Shown here: one piece after another, positions 1 through 8,067 of the stretch
How positions within the stretch are numbered: position 1 is the first letter of the stretch
How the letters are laid out: every line of letters begins with the position of its first letter
NCBI GenBank assembly: GCA_001657295.1
Contig: LYSW01000033.1
Span: 1 to 45,720 of the forward strand
Length of the DNA: 45,720 nucleotides
Direction of reading: 5' to 3'
Source of the DNA: Oceanicaulis sp. BBD 1991-10
GTDB taxonomy: Bacteria > Pseudomonadota > Alphaproteobacteria > Caulobacterales > Maricaulaceae
Program-made: the position numbers and the translations under genes
The notes under the pieces: generated by a model
Told to the model about the DNA's origin: nothing
Database searches by the model: none
What the model saw: the letters and a program-made list of their open reading frames with translations, nothing else

Positions 1-82
1 CGGACAGATCCAGAGCCATCTTCTGGCCCACCAATATGAAGGGCTGATCAAGAAGACCAAGCTCAGGGGACGCAAGCGATGA
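1..82 (+). CDS. secY: Protein translocase subunit SecY, C-terminal end (partial)
   Basis: Only the last 26 codons are in the window. They read in the frame starting at base 2 and end with the basic tail GLIKKTKLRGRKR, which is typical of the cytoplasmic C-terminus of SecY, the membrane channel of the Sec machinery. The TGA stop (80-82) overlaps the adk ATG (79-81) in an ATGA, so the two genes are translationally coupled. The order secY-adk-rpsM is usual for this part of the ribosomal protein cluster in alphaproteobacteria. The call rests on a short tail plus context. Confidence 0.85.
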   Translation, partial: GQIQSHLLAHQYEGLIKKTKLRGRKR

Positions 83-642
83 ATCTGGTTCTGTTCGGAC
101 CGCCCGGCGCCGGCAAAGGCACGCAAGCCAAGAAGCTGGTGGCCGATCGCGGCTGGCTGCAGCTGTCCACCGGCGACATGTTGCGCGCGGCGATTGCGGC
201 GGAGACCGAGCTGGGCCTGAAAGTCAAAGACATCATGGCGCGCGGAGACCTGGTCTCCGACGACATCGTGATCGCCCTGATCGAAGAGCGTCTGGGCGAT
301 GCGGAACGCGCCGGCGGCGCGATCTTCGACGGCTTCCCGCGCACGGTCGCTCAAGCCGAGGCGCTGGACACGCTGCTCAATGAGCGCGGCGCGCCGATCG
401 GCAAAGTCATTCGCCTTGTGGTCAACCAGGCCGAACTGGTGGACCGCATGGAGAAGCGTGCGGCTGAAGAAGGCCGCGCCGACGACACTGTCGAGGCCTT
501 CAAGAAGCGCCTCGATAACTATAACGCGCAGACTGCGCCGCTGATTCCGTACTATGAAAGCCAGGGAAAGCTGGCCGATGTGGACGGCATGGGCGGCATT
601 GACGAGGTTGCTGCGCGGATCAGTACGGCGCTGGACGGTTAG
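79..642 (+). CDS. adk: Adenylate kinase (short-LID form)
   Basis: Cytoplasmic enzyme of 187 residues that interconverts ATP + AMP and 2 ADP. The P-loop GPPGAGKGT lies at residues 8-16, STGDMLRA begins the AMP-binding region, and the lid arginine signature DGFPRT is present. The protein lacks the long zinc-type LID insertion: after VDRMEKRA it runs straight to EEGRADD. This gives the short form of about 190 residues common in alphaproteobacteria. Its start overlaps the secY stop. About 205 bases with a promoter and a structured leader separate it from rpsM, so the downstream genes can also be transcribed on their own. Confidence 0.97.
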   Translation: MNLVLFGPPGAGKGTQAKKLVADRGWLQLSTGDMLRAAIAAETELGLKVKDIMARGDLVSDDIVIALIEERLGDAERAGGAIFDGFPRTVAQAEALDTLLNERGAPIGKVIRLVVNQAELVDRMEKRAAEEGRADDTVEAFKKRLDNYNAQTAPLIPYYESQGKLADVDGMGGIDEVAARISTALDG

Positions 643-715
643 ACCGCTCGGCGTCGGCGTGTGCGATTGCGCGCGCAGGCTTGCAAAATAAGCGCTTCTG
701 CACCGTTCAATGCGG

Positions 716-743
716 TTGACGGGGTAGGGCGTGGGACTATAAG
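716..743 (+). promoter_or_regulatory. Sigma70-type promoter in front of rpsM
   Basis: TTGACG (716-721), a 16-base spacer and TATAAG (738-743) form a close match to the housekeeping promoter. It lies in the only real gap of the ribosomal protein cluster, about 100 bases before the rpsM start. It would allow expression of rpsM-rpsK-rpoA-rplQ independently of secY and adk. This is a sequence match only. Confidence 0.6.
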
Positions 744-747
744 AAGC

Positions 748-812
748 GCCCTTCGCTCGCAGAAGGGCAAACGCCGCCCGGCGCCGCTATTTGGCAGCGC
801 CGCAGGCGTTTG
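748..812 (+). promoter_or_regulatory. Structured 5' leader of rpsM operon
   Basis: Two perfect inverted repeats follow one another just downstream of the predicted promoter. The first is GCCCTTC (748-754) pairing with GAAGGGC (762-768) across a 7-base loop. The second is AAACGCC (769-775) pairing with GGCGTTT (805-811), enclosing an inner hairpin GGCGC-CGCT/AGCGCC (780-801). In E. coli the equivalent messenger is bound by S4 near a GTG start of rpsM; here too rpsM starts with GTG. Autoregulation by a ribosomal protein is an inference from position and structure; no known motif was matched. Confidence 0.45.
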
Positions 813-847
813 TCGCGTTCAGGGGCAAAAAGGATAAGGAGAGCGTC

Positions 848-1216
848 GTGGCACGTATCGCCGGCGTCAACATTCCGACGAATAAGCGCGTCACCATCGC
901 GCTGCGCTATATTCATGGCATCGGTCCGGCGAAAGCCGCCGAGATCTGTGAGAAGGTCGGCATTCCGGCTGCAAAGCGCGTGAACGAGCTGACTGACGCG
1001 GAGATCCTGTCGATCCGCGAAACGATCGACGGCGGTTACACCGTGGAAGGCGATCTGCGCCGGGAGCGTGCAGTGAATGTGAAGCGTTTGATGGACCTGG
1101 GCTGCTATCGCGGCCTGCGCCATCGCCGCGGCCTTCCGGTCCGCGGTCAGCGCACTCACACCAACGCCCGCACCCGCAAGGGCCCGGCCAAGCCGATCGC
1201 CGGCAAGAAGAAGTAA
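848..1216 (+). CDS. rpsM: 30S ribosomal protein S13
   Basis: Small-subunit head protein of 122 residues that contacts 16S rRNA, tRNA and S19. It begins [10 protein letters not shown], carries the helix-two-turn-helix segment [14 protein letters not shown] and ends with the basic tail [21 protein letters not shown] chose the GTG at 848 because AAGGAG (836-841) sits about seven bases ahead and the family starts M-ARIAGVN. A longer in-frame reading from 791 would add a non-homologous 19-residue extension and run through the leader hairpins. Confidence 0.97.
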   Translation: MARIAGVNIPTNKRVTIALRYIHGIGPAKAAEICEKVGIPAAKRVNELTDAEILSIRETIDGGYTVEGDLRRERAVNVKRLMDLGCYRGLRHRRGLPVRGQRTHTNARTRKGPAKPIAGKKK

Positions 1217-1228
1217 GGAACGAGGGTC

Positions 1229-1618
1229 ATGGCCAAAGAACCGTCCCGCGTCCGCCGCCGCGAGCGCAAGAACATCACCGCCGGCGTCGCGCATGTGAAC
1301 GCCAGCTTCAACAATACGATGATCACCATCACCGACGCGCAGGGCAATGCGATCTCCTGGTCGTCCGCCGGCGCGATGGGCTTTAAGGGATCTCGTAAGT
1401 CCACTCCGTACGCCGCGCAGGTGGCCGCGGAAGACGCGGGCCGCAAGGCGCAGGAGCACGGCGTGAAGACGCTTGAAGTGAAAGTGTCCGGTCCGGGTTC
1501 GGGCCGCGAAAGCGCTCTGCGTGCGCTGCAGTCCATCGGTTTCACGATCACGACCATCCATGACGTGACCCCGATCCCGCACAATGGCTGCCGTCCGCCC
1601 AAGCGCCGTCGCGTGTAA
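1229..1618 (+). CDS. rpsK: 30S ribosomal protein S11
   Basis: Platform protein of the small subunit, 129 residues. Recognised by [18 protein letters not shown], the [17 protein letters not shown] stretch and the C-terminal [18 protein letters not shown], which are all nearly invariant in the family. It starts 12 bases after the rpsM stop, in the same transcript. Two tight hairpins separate it from rpoA. Confidence 0.98.
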   Translation: MAKEPSRVRRRERKNITAGVAHVNASFNNTMITITDAQGNAISWSSAGAMGFKGSRKSTPYAAQVAAEDAGRKAQEHGVKTLEVKVSGPGSGRESALRALQSIGFTITTIHDVTPIPHNGCRPPKRRRV

Positions 1619-1623
1619 CGGCC

Positions 1624-1688
1624 GCGGCGCTTATTCAAGCGCCGCATTCATTGTTGATTTTCCAGTGCGCAGGCCCCTCCTGCGCACT
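1624..1688 (+). promoter_or_regulatory. Tandem hairpins between rpsK and rpoA
   Basis: Two perfect stem-loops stand back to back in the 93-base gap. The first pairs GCGGCGCTT (1624-1632) with AAGCGCCGC (1637-1645) over a 4-base loop and is followed by a moderately T-rich stretch. The second pairs AGTGCGCAGG (1664-1673) with CCTGCGCACT (1679-1688) over 5 bases and ends 10 bases before the rpoA ribosome-binding site. There is no T-run typical of a terminator, so partial attenuation or RNA processing that sets the rpoA:ribosomal protein ratio is more likely than full termination. The function is inferred. Confidence 0.5.
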
Positions 1689-1711
1689 GCGCCCTCAAAG
1701 AGGTGACGCCC

Positions 1712-2731
1712 GTGATTGAGAAGAATTGGCAGGAACTGATCCGCCCGATGAAGCCGGAAATTCAGCCGGGCATCGATGCTGCGCGCCACGCCAAGATCAT
1801 CGCCGAACCGCTTGAGCGCGGCTTCGGCATGACGCTGGGCAATTCGCTGCGCCGCATCCTGCTGTCTTCGTTGCAGGGCGCCGCGATCACGGCGGTTCAG
1901 ATCGATTCCGTGCTGCACGAATTCTCGTCCATCAAGGGCGTGCGCGAAGACGTCACCGACATCATCTTGAACCTCAAGCAGGTCGCGCTGCGCATGCACG
2001 CCGAAGGCCCGCGCCGGGTCACCCTGCACAAGCAGGGGCCGGGCGAGGTGACGGCGGCGGACATTGAAGAAACCGCCGACATTGAAGTGATCAACAAGGA
2101 TCACGTCATCTGCACCCTGGATGAAGATGCCGAAGTGCGCATGGTGCTGACCGTGAACACCGGCAAGGGCTATGTCCCGGCCGAGCGCAACCGTCCGGAG
2201 GATGCGCCGATCGGTCTTGTGGGCGTGGACGCGCTCTACAGCCCGGTCAAGCGCGTCGCCTACCGCGTCGAAAACACGCGTGAAGGCCAGGTGCTGGACT
2301 ATGACAAGCTGATCCTGGAGGTGGAGACCAATGGCGCTGTGACGCCGGAGGACGCCGTGGCGTTCGCGGCGCGCATCCTGCAGGACCAGTTCCAGATCTT
2401 CGTCAATTTCGAAGAGCCCAACCAGGCGCGCGGCGGCGAAGAAGAAAAGCCGGAGCTGGACTTCAACCCGGCGCTTCTGAAAAAGGTCGACGAGCTGGAG
2501 CTTTCGGTCCGCTCGGCGAACTGCCTGAAGAACGACAATATCGTCTATATCGGCGATCTCATTCAGAAATCGGAAGCGGAAATGCTCCGCACGCCGAATT
2601 TCGGGCGCAAGTCGCTCAACGAGATCAAGGAAGTGCTTGCTCAGATGGGCCTGCACCTGGGTATGGACGCCCCGAACTGGCCGCCGGAAAACATCGAAGA
2701 GCTGGCCAAACGATTTGAGGATCAGATCTAG
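1712..2731 (+). CDS. rpoA: DNA-directed RNA polymerase subunit alpha
   Basis: Alpha subunit of 339 residues: an N-terminal assembly domain (about 1-235, with [19 protein letters not shown]) and a C-terminal DNA- and activator-binding domain (about 260-330, with [15 protein letters not shown] and [17 protein letters not shown]). I chose the GTG at 1712: it gives [10 protein letters not shown], the usual alphaproteobacterial beginning, and AAGAGG lies eight bases before it. A GTG three codons earlier (1703) overlaps that ribosome-binding site. The gene is cotranscribed with rpsK and rplQ but preceded by two hairpins. Confidence 0.98.
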   Translation: MIEKNWQELIRPMKPEIQPGIDAARHAKIIAEPLERGFGMTLGNSLRRILLSSLQGAAITAVQIDSVLHEFSSIKGVREDVTDIILNLKQVALRMHAEGPRRVTLHKQGPGEVTAADIEETADIEVINKDHVICTLDEDAEVRMVLTVNTGKGYVPAERNRPEDAPIGLVGVDALYSPVKRVAYRVENTREGQVLDYDKLILEVETNGAVTPEDAVAFAARILQDQFQIFVNFEEPNQARGGEEEKPELDFNPALLKKVDELELSVRSANCLKNDNIVYIGDLIQKSEAEMLRTPNFGRKSLNEIKEVLAQMGLHLGMDAPNWPPENIEELAKRFEDQI

Positions 2732-2779
2732 CCTGGAACGCCGTGAGGCGTGCTGAGCTAGGCTGCAAGGAGAAGACCC

Positions 2780-3205
2780 ATGCGCCACGGCGTTGCACAT
2801 CGCAAGCTCAACCGGACGGCCAGCCATCGCCGCGCCATGTTCGCCAACATGGCCGCGTCGCTGATCGAGCATGAGCAGATCGTCACCACCCTGCCCAAGG
2901 CCAAAGAGCTTAAGCCGATCATGGACAAGCTGATCACTCTGGCCAAGCGCGGCGACCTGCACGCGCGCCGCCAGGCGATCTCCAAAATCCGCGACAAAGG
3001 CCAGGTCTCCAAGCTGTTTGAAACGCTGGGCCCGCGCTATGCCGAACGCAGCGGCGGTTACACCCGCGTGCTCAAGGCGGGCTTCCGCCATGGCGACAAC
3101 GCCCCGATGGCGGTCATCGAGCTGGTCGATCGCGATCCGGACGCCAAGGGCGCCGCCGACCGCGCCCGCATGGAAGATGAAGGCGTCTCCGGCGGCGAAG
3201 ACTAG
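2780..3205 (+). CDS. rplQ: 50S ribosomal protein L17
   Basis: Large-subunit protein of 141 residues. The start [20 protein letters not shown] and the [15 protein letters not shown] segment are diagnostic of L17. The start has a good ribosome-binding site (AAGGAG, about nine bases ahead). The C-terminus beyond about residue 120 is a short extension of the kind common in proteobacteria. It is the last gene of the cluster and is followed by a strong terminator. Confidence 0.98.
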   Translation: MRHGVAHRKLNRTASHRRAMFANMAASLIEHEQIVTTLPKAKELKPIMDKLITLAKRGDLHARRQAISKIRDKGQVSKLFETLGPRYAERSGGYTRVLKAGFRHGDNAPMAVIELVDRDPDAKGAADRARMEDEGVSGGED

Positions 3206-3233
3206 GGCTTCGCGCCATCGCCGACAGATTAAT

Positions 3234-3265
3234 GGCCGCGCTCGGTTGAGCGCGGCCTTTTTCTT
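3234..3265 (+). terminator. Intrinsic terminator of the ribosomal/rpoA cluster
   Basis: GGCCGCGCTC (3234-3243) pairs perfectly with GAGCGCGGCC (3248-3257) around a 4-base loop, followed directly by TTTTTCTT. It lies 28 bases after the rplQ stop. Confidence 0.92.
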
Positions 3266-3308
3266 GTCCCGCCGGCGAAATTGTTTGCGTCGGACCGTCG
3301 GGTTCGGA

Positions 3309-3665
3309 CTACGCCGCGAAACAGATCTTATTGTGGTCGAGGTCCCGCACATAGGCGGAGTAGTAGGGCCCGCGTTGTCCCGGACGGCCCTCATCGGCGC
3401 CGCCGAGCTCAATCGCCAACTTGAAAATCTCCTCGACTGTCCGCGGATCCCCGACATTGAAGCCGATCATCGTTCCATTGCCGTTTGTGGCCGGCTCGCC
3501 GTCGAACGGCTCAGCGACCGCGAAGGCGAAGCCGTCGCCCAGCCAATAGGTCATGCGTTCGGTCTTCGCAGCTTGTTGAATGCCGAACCTGCCGAAAATC
3601 GCGTCGTAAAACCGCGTGGCGGCGTCCCTGTCATTGGTTCCGGCGACGAAGTAGTTCATTTGCAT
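3309..3665 (-). CDS. VOC (glyoxalase/bleomycin-resistance) superfamily protein
   Basis: Small protein of 118 residues with the beta-alpha-beta-beta-beta fold signatures of the vicinal oxygen chelate superfamily: an N-terminal MNYFVAGTNDRDAATRFYDA and a C-terminal YSAYVRDLDHNKICF. Proteins of this type are metal-dependent lyases, dioxygenases or resistance proteins; the substrate cannot be told from sequence. It faces away from the neighbouring WYL regulator gene across an 84-base gap, an arrangement that suggests, without proving, that the regulator controls it. A start two codons downstream (MNYF) is equally possible. Confidence 0.8.
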   Translation of the reverse strand: MQMNYFVAGTNDRDAATRFYDAIFGRFGIQQAAKTERMTYWLGDGFAFAVAEPFDGEPATNGNGTMIGFNVGDPRTVEEIFKLAIELGGADEGRPGQRGPYYSAYVRDLDHNKICFAA

Positions 3666-3749
3666 ATTGCACGCTCCTGCAAGGCTGGGCGGTTGGGTGT
3701 GTTCAGGAACGCTATTGGCTAATGCGACATTATATGACGTATTTGATCG

Positions 3750-4485
3750 ATGGCGCGTTCAAACACCTCCGGCAGGCTCAGGCGGCTCGAATTGCTGACG
3801 GCTCAGCTGAAGCATGAGGTTTTCTGCACCGTTGCAGACCTGGCGGATCAGCATGGCGTCAGCGAGCGGACGATTTCGCGCGACCTGGCGATCCTGCGAG
3901 AGCAGGGGCTTCCGATCGACGCCGACCGCGGCCGCGGCGGCGGCGTGCGGCTCGATCGCCGCTGGGGCGTGGGCCGATTGAACCTGGCCTATTCTGAAGC
4001 GGTCGATCTCCTCATCGGCATTGAAGTCGCCCAGCAAATGGGCTCTCCGATTTTCTTGGCGAGCTTGGACGCTGTAAGACGCCAGCTCATCGCATCATTT
4101 TCACCTGAAAAGCGCGAGCGTGTTGAAAGCCTGAAATCGAGAATCCTCGTCGGCGTCACCGCGTCGACCTTCGTCCAGGCGACCGAGTCCTCGCCTCCCA
4201 ATCCGGTCATCAGAGCCCTGCACCATGCCTTCATGGAAAAGGAGCGGCTTGAAAATCCGCTATCAGAGAGAAGACGTCGCGATATCCGAACGGCGAATCG
4301 AGCCGCATTATCTTCTGCTGAAATATCCGGTTTGGTACGTCATCAGCTTTGATCATCTAAGACGCGGCCACCGGACATTTCGCTGCGACCAAATCCTGGA
4401 CGCCAAGCCTGCCGGATCGAGTTTCCGCCTGCGCCCGAAATCTGAATTCCAGCACATGTGGGAGGGCGAGGACCTGCTCGGGTGA
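3750..4485 (+). pseudogene. HTH/WYL-domain transcriptional regulator (YafY-like), frame-disrupted
   Basis: The N-terminal part (frame of 3750) has a DeoR/HTH_11-like winged helix: RRLELLTAQL, then TVADLADQHGVSERTISRDL and ILREQGLPIDADRGRGGGV. The C-terminal part lies in the next frame and holds the WYL ligand-sensing domain: KIRYQREDVAISERRIEPHY, KYPVWYVISFDHLR and RTFRCDQI. The join falls near 4248-4252, where CGG-CTT-GAA would need to lose one base (or gain two) to read R-L-K-I-R-Y. With the frame corrected, the protein would be about 245 residues, normal for the short YafY type. As given, frame 0 runs on to 4352 with unrelated residues. Either a real mutation or a sequence error. Likely partner: the divergent VOC gene. 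Confidence 0.75.
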
Positions 4486-4492
4486 CTGAAGG

Positions 4493-5008
4493 CTAGCGCT
4501 CCCCGCCCAACGCCTCGCGCGCCTGCCGCCGGTGCTCCTCCGTAATCGATGAGCCCACCTGGACGAGGATGGTGGTCAGCACCGTACCGTCGTCGGCATA
4601 GCCCAGAATTCCCAGAAAATCGGGGATGATGTCGAAGACCCATAAAAAATAGAGCAGGCCGAAAACCAGCGCCGCGCGCGCCTGCAGCGGGGTGTTCGGA
4701 TCTCGCATGGCGAAATACGCCGCCAGCAAATCGTCCAGGAACGGGATGTGCTTGGCGACCTTCTTCACCTTGTCCCAGAAGCCCGCCTCGACCTTGGCCT
4801 GGTCACGGTCAAGCTGGGCTTCGTCGATGGTCTCCGCCTCGCCGACCTTCTCCAGCGCGACGGCTTCAGCGCGTTCCAGCGCCTTGGCGCGTCCGCCCTT
4901 ATAGAGCGGCCGGTATTCGCGTTCGGCCCGCATGCGCGAGCGCGCCAGCATGCGTTCAGCCTTTCGAGGCGAGCCGAAGAGGCGGACAGGGCGAGGGCGG
5001 CGGACCAT
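4493..5008 (-). CDS. DUF1232 (YkvA-like) membrane protein
   Basis: Protein of 171 residues. The C-terminal third carries the DUF1232 signature: AYFAMRDPNTPLQARAALVF, then a hydrophobic segment GLLYFLWVFDIIPDFLGILG with the IPD motif, followed by YADD. The N-terminal 85 residues are charged and basic (MVRRPRPVRLFGSPRKAERM) and probably cytoplasmic, with a possible short coiled coil. No biochemical role is established for the family. AAGGA lies a few bases before the ATG. It is transcribed away from the protease gene. Confidence 0.8.
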   Translation of the reverse strand: MVRRPRPVRLFGSPRKAERMLARSRMRAEREYRPLYKGGRAKALERAEAVALEKVGEAETIDEAQLDRDQAKVEAGFWDKVKKVAKHIPFLDDLLAAYFAMRDPNTPLQARAALVFGLLYFLWVFDIIPDFLGILGYADDGTVLTTILVQVGSSITEEHRRQAREALGGER

Positions 5009-5167
5009 GATGTGAACGTCCTTCCAGCAACATCGCAGGGAAAGCTAGCGGGCAAGTGTGACCGCTGCGCGGCGCCAGCTTGCAGCAACTTAATCCTTCA
5101 GGCCTTGTTCAGACCCGCTCGACTTCCCTACATCCTGTACCAAGACTAAATGGGAAGGCGAGGACGC

Positions 5168-6604
5168 ATGATGCTTCGAACGCTTGGATACGCCGTGCTC
5201 GGCGCGGCGCTTGCGACGGCGACGGCCTGCGCGCGCGAGGCTCAAGGCGCCGAAGCGGAGATCGCCGGCGCTGCTCAGGACGCGCGCGCTGTTCCGGACA
5301 GTCAGGTCCAGGTCCAGCTCTCCTTCGCCCCCATCGTGCGACAGGCGGCGCCGGCGGTGGTGAATGTCTATTCGCGCCGCGTCATCGCCCAGCGCTCTCC
5401 CTTCGCCGGAGATCCCTTCTTTGAGCGTTTTTTCGGCCCGCAGGTGCGCGAGCGGGAAGTGAATAATCTGGGCTCGGGCGTGATCGTGGACCCGTCCGGC
5501 GTCATCGTGACCAATAATCACGTGGTGCGCGGCGCGCAGGATTTGCGCGTCGTCCTGTCAGACCGGCGCGAATACGAAGCCGAGCTTTTGCTCGCCGATG
5601 AGCGCACGGACCTCGCCGTCTTGAAGATCGATGCCGACGAGCCCTTGCCGGTCTTGCCCTATGACGAGGGCGCCGACGCTGAAGTCGGCGATCTCGTGTT
5701 GGCTATCGGCAATCCCTTCGGCGTCGGCCAGACGGTGACCAGCGGCATCGTATCGGCTCTGGCGCGCACGGATGTCGGCATCACCGACTACGCCTTCTTC
5801 ATCCAGACCGATGCAGCGGTGAATCCCGGCAATTCCGGCGGCGCTCTGGTGGACATGGATGGCGAGCTGATCGGCGTGAACACGGCGATCTTCTCGCGCT
5901 CGGGCGGCTCGAACGGCATCGGTTTCGCGGTGCCCGTCGAGATGGTGCGTACAGTCGTTGCGGCGGCTCTGCAGGATGGGGAGATCATCCGGCCCTGGCT
6001 GGGCGCCCGCCTGCAGCCGGTCACCAATGACATCGCCCAATCCCTTGGCCTTGATCGGCCTCAGGGCGCGATTGTCGCCGAGCTTTGGCCTGACGGCGCC
6101 GCCGAAGACGCCGGCCTGGAGCGCGGCGATGTGCTGATTGCGGTCGACGGCGTGCCGGTCAATGACGAGGCTGGCGCGCGTTTCCGTTTCGCCACCCGCA
6201 CGATCGGTCAGACCGCCGATCTGACGGTGCTGCGCGATGGTCGCGAACGCTCGCTGGTTGTCGACGCGCGACCGGCGCCGGGCGATCTGGAAGGCCAGCG
6301 CCTGACCATCACCGGCGAAAACCCGCTGCGCGGCGCCGAGCTGATCGAATTGTCGCCGGCCTTCAACGAGGAAAACGGCATCGATCCGTTCGAACGTGGC
6401 GTCCTGGTCTCCGATATCAGCCGTCGCTCGGCGGCGGCCTATTTCGGCTTCCAACCGGGCGATCGCCTGTTGTCTCTACAGGACGAACGGATCGACGATC
6501 TCGGCGATCTTGAGCGGGCGCTCGAACTATTCGACGGCGCGCGCAGCTGGCCGGTTGAGATTGAACGCCGCGGCGAGCGCTATAATCGGACGCTGACGCT
6601 TTAA
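5168..6604 (+). CDS. Periplasmic trypsin-like serine protease of the DegP/HtrA (Do) family
   Basis: Envelope protease of about 478 residues that degrades or holds misfolded proteins. The N-terminus is a signal sequence (MMLRTLGYAVLGAALATATA followed by C), which may be lipoprotein-like, though alanine at -3 is a weak lipobox. The catalytic triad is visible: His118 in TNNHVV, Asp148 in RTDLAVLKI and Ser223 in NPGNSGGAL. A PDZ domain follows (about 275-365), and a shorter second PDZ-like segment ends the protein (FGFQPGDRLLSLQDERI). I chose the ATG at 5168 over the one at 5150 because GGAAGGCGAGG precedes it. It follows the rpsM-rplQ neighbourhood as in other Caulobacterales. The stop is 4 bases from that of the convergent purD. 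Confidence 0.9.
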   Translation: MMLRTLGYAVLGAALATATACAREAQGAEAEIAGAAQDARAVPDSQVQVQLSFAPIVRQAAPAVVNVYSRRVIAQRSPFAGDPFFERFFGPQVREREVNNLGSGVIVDPSGVIVTNNHVVRGAQDLRVVLSDRREYEAELLLADERTDLAVLKIDADEPLPVLPYDEGADAEVGDLVLAIGNPFGVGQTVTSGIVSALARTDVGITDYAFFIQTDAAVNPGNSGGALVDMDGELIGVNTAIFSRSGGSNGIGFAVPVEMVRTVVAAALQDGEIIRPWLGARLQPVTNDIAQSLGLDRPQGAIVAELWPDGAAEDAGLERGDVLIAVDGVPVNDEAGARFRFATRTIGQTADLTVLRDGRERSLVVDARPAPGDLEGQRLTITGENPLRGAELIELSPAFNEENGIDPFERGVLVSDISRRSAAAYFGFQPGDRLLSLQDERIDDLGDLERALELFDGARSWPVEIERRGERYNRTLTL

Positions 6605-6608
6605 CGGG

Positions 6609-7901
6609 TCAGTCGGCCTTCAACGCCCGCCAGCCGATATCCCGGCGGTGCACGCCTTCGGGCCAGTCGATCTGATCCACGCCCGCATAGGCGCGGTCGA
6701 TCGCATCTCCAAGCGTGGCGCCCGCAGCCGTGATGCTGAGCACCCTCCCGCCGCTGGCAGTCCACTCGCCATCCTGATCAACGCCCGTTCCGGCGTGAAA
6801 CACGGTGACGCCGTCCAGGGCGCCCGCGGCCTTCACGCCCTTAATGACCGACCCCTTTTCATAGGCGCCGGGATAACCCTTTGTCGCCAGGACCACGGTG
6901 GCGGCGGGCTTCGCCTCCGACAGGCGCGGCATCAGGCTTTCAAAATCGCGCGCAGGCATGCCGCCGGTGGCGCAGGCGAGCAGGGCGGGGACGATGTCAT
7001 CCTGCAGCGCCGCCATCAGCGCCTGGCATTCCGGATCGCCGAAGCGGACATTGAATTCGACGACTTTGGGGCCTTCGGGTGTGATCATCAGGCCGATATA
7101 AAGAACGCCTTTGTAAGGATGGCCCGCTTCGGCGAGGCCCTCCAGCATCGGTGCGGCGATGGTCTCATCGACGTCGGCCATCAAGGCAGGCGTCATCACC
7201 GGCGCCGGGCAGTAAGCCCCCATGCCGCCGGTGTTGGGACCCTCATCGCCGTCGAGGAGCCGTTTGTGATCCTGACAGGCGGGCAGGGTCAGGCGATTGA
7301 CGCCGTCGGTGAGGACGAAGACGCTGGCCTCCTCCCCAGGCATGAATTCTTCGATGACCAGTTCGGCCGACGCGTCGCCGAATTTGCCCGACAACATGGC
7401 GTCGGCTTCCGCCTGCGCCTGTTCGAGCGTGTCGGCGATCACCACGCCCTTGCCGGCGGCGAGCCCGTCGGCTTTCAGCACGTAGGGCGCGGACAGCGTT
7501 GTGAGGAAATCCTTGGCGGCGTTGGGGTCGGTGAAACGGCCATAGGCGGCGGTGGGCACGTCGAACCGGGCCATTAAATCCTTGGCGAAACCTTTGCTGG
7601 CCTCCAGCTGGGCGGGCTCTTTATTGGGTCCGAAAACGTCAAACCCGCGCGCGCGCAGACGGTCGCCGAGACCGGCCGCCAGCGGCGCTTCCGGCCCGAC
7701 GACGATCAGGTCCGGCTCCAGTTGGAGCGCCAGCTTCTCCAGCCCCTCGACATCGTCGGCCGGAACGTCAAAGCAGGGCCCGATCCGGTCCATCGCGGCG
7801 CTGCCCGGCGCGGACCAGACCTGATCGACGAGTGCGCTCTGCGCGATCTTCCAGGCCAAGGCGTGTTCACGCCCGCCCGAACCGATGATGAGGATATTCA
7901 T
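6609..7901 (-). CDS. purD: Phosphoribosylamine--glycine ligase (GAR synthetase)
   Basis: ATP-grasp enzyme of 430 residues for the second step of purine synthesis. It begins MNILIIGSGGREHALAWKIA, has the ATP-grasp segment YVLKADGLAAGKGVVIA and the signature FNVRFGDPECQ. Full length for the family. It points away from xseA; the two are close neighbours in several alphaproteobacteria as I recall, and here about 2.4 kb containing the graspetide genes lies between their starts. Confidence 0.97.
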   Translation of the reverse strand: MNILIIGSGGREHALAWKIAQSALVDQVWSAPGSAAMDRIGPCFDVPADDVEGLEKLALQLEPDLIVVGPEAPLAAGLGDRLRARGFDVFGPNKEPAQLEASKGFAKDLMARFDVPTAAYGRFTDPNAAKDFLTTLSAPYVLKADGLAAGKGVVIADTLEQAQAEADAMLSGKFGDASAELVIEEFMPGEEASVFVLTDGVNRLTLPACQDHKRLLDGDEGPNTGGMGAYCPAPVMTPALMADVDETIAAPMLEGLAEAGHPYKGVLYIGLMITPEGPKVVEFNVRFGDPECQALMAALQDDIVPALLACATGGMPARDFESLMPRLSEAKPAATVVLATKGYPGAYEKGSVIKGVKAAGALDGVTVFHAGTGVDQDGEWTASGGRVLSITAAGATLGDAIDRAYAGVDQIDWPEGVHRRDIGWRALKAD

Positions 7902-8067
7902 GAGCGCGCCCCTGTAAGTCCGTCAGCCCGGTGAATGGCCTTGGCGACGCGCCTGGTCAATGTTTCGGCTGGCTTTCCGGCGCCGCGCCGGAGGTGTTCG
8001 CCGCGGGCCGGCGCCGCACAGTCCACGCGCGGCGAAGGCGCGGATCCGGTTCGGCGGTGCGCCGAGA

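Noticed and set aside
1631-3457. 608-codon open frame on the minus strand opposite rpoA and rplQ
   Set aside because: It lies antisense to two unmistakable genes, shows low-complexity His/Arg/Ala/Asp-rich composition, and is the usual shadow frame of GC-rich coding DNA.
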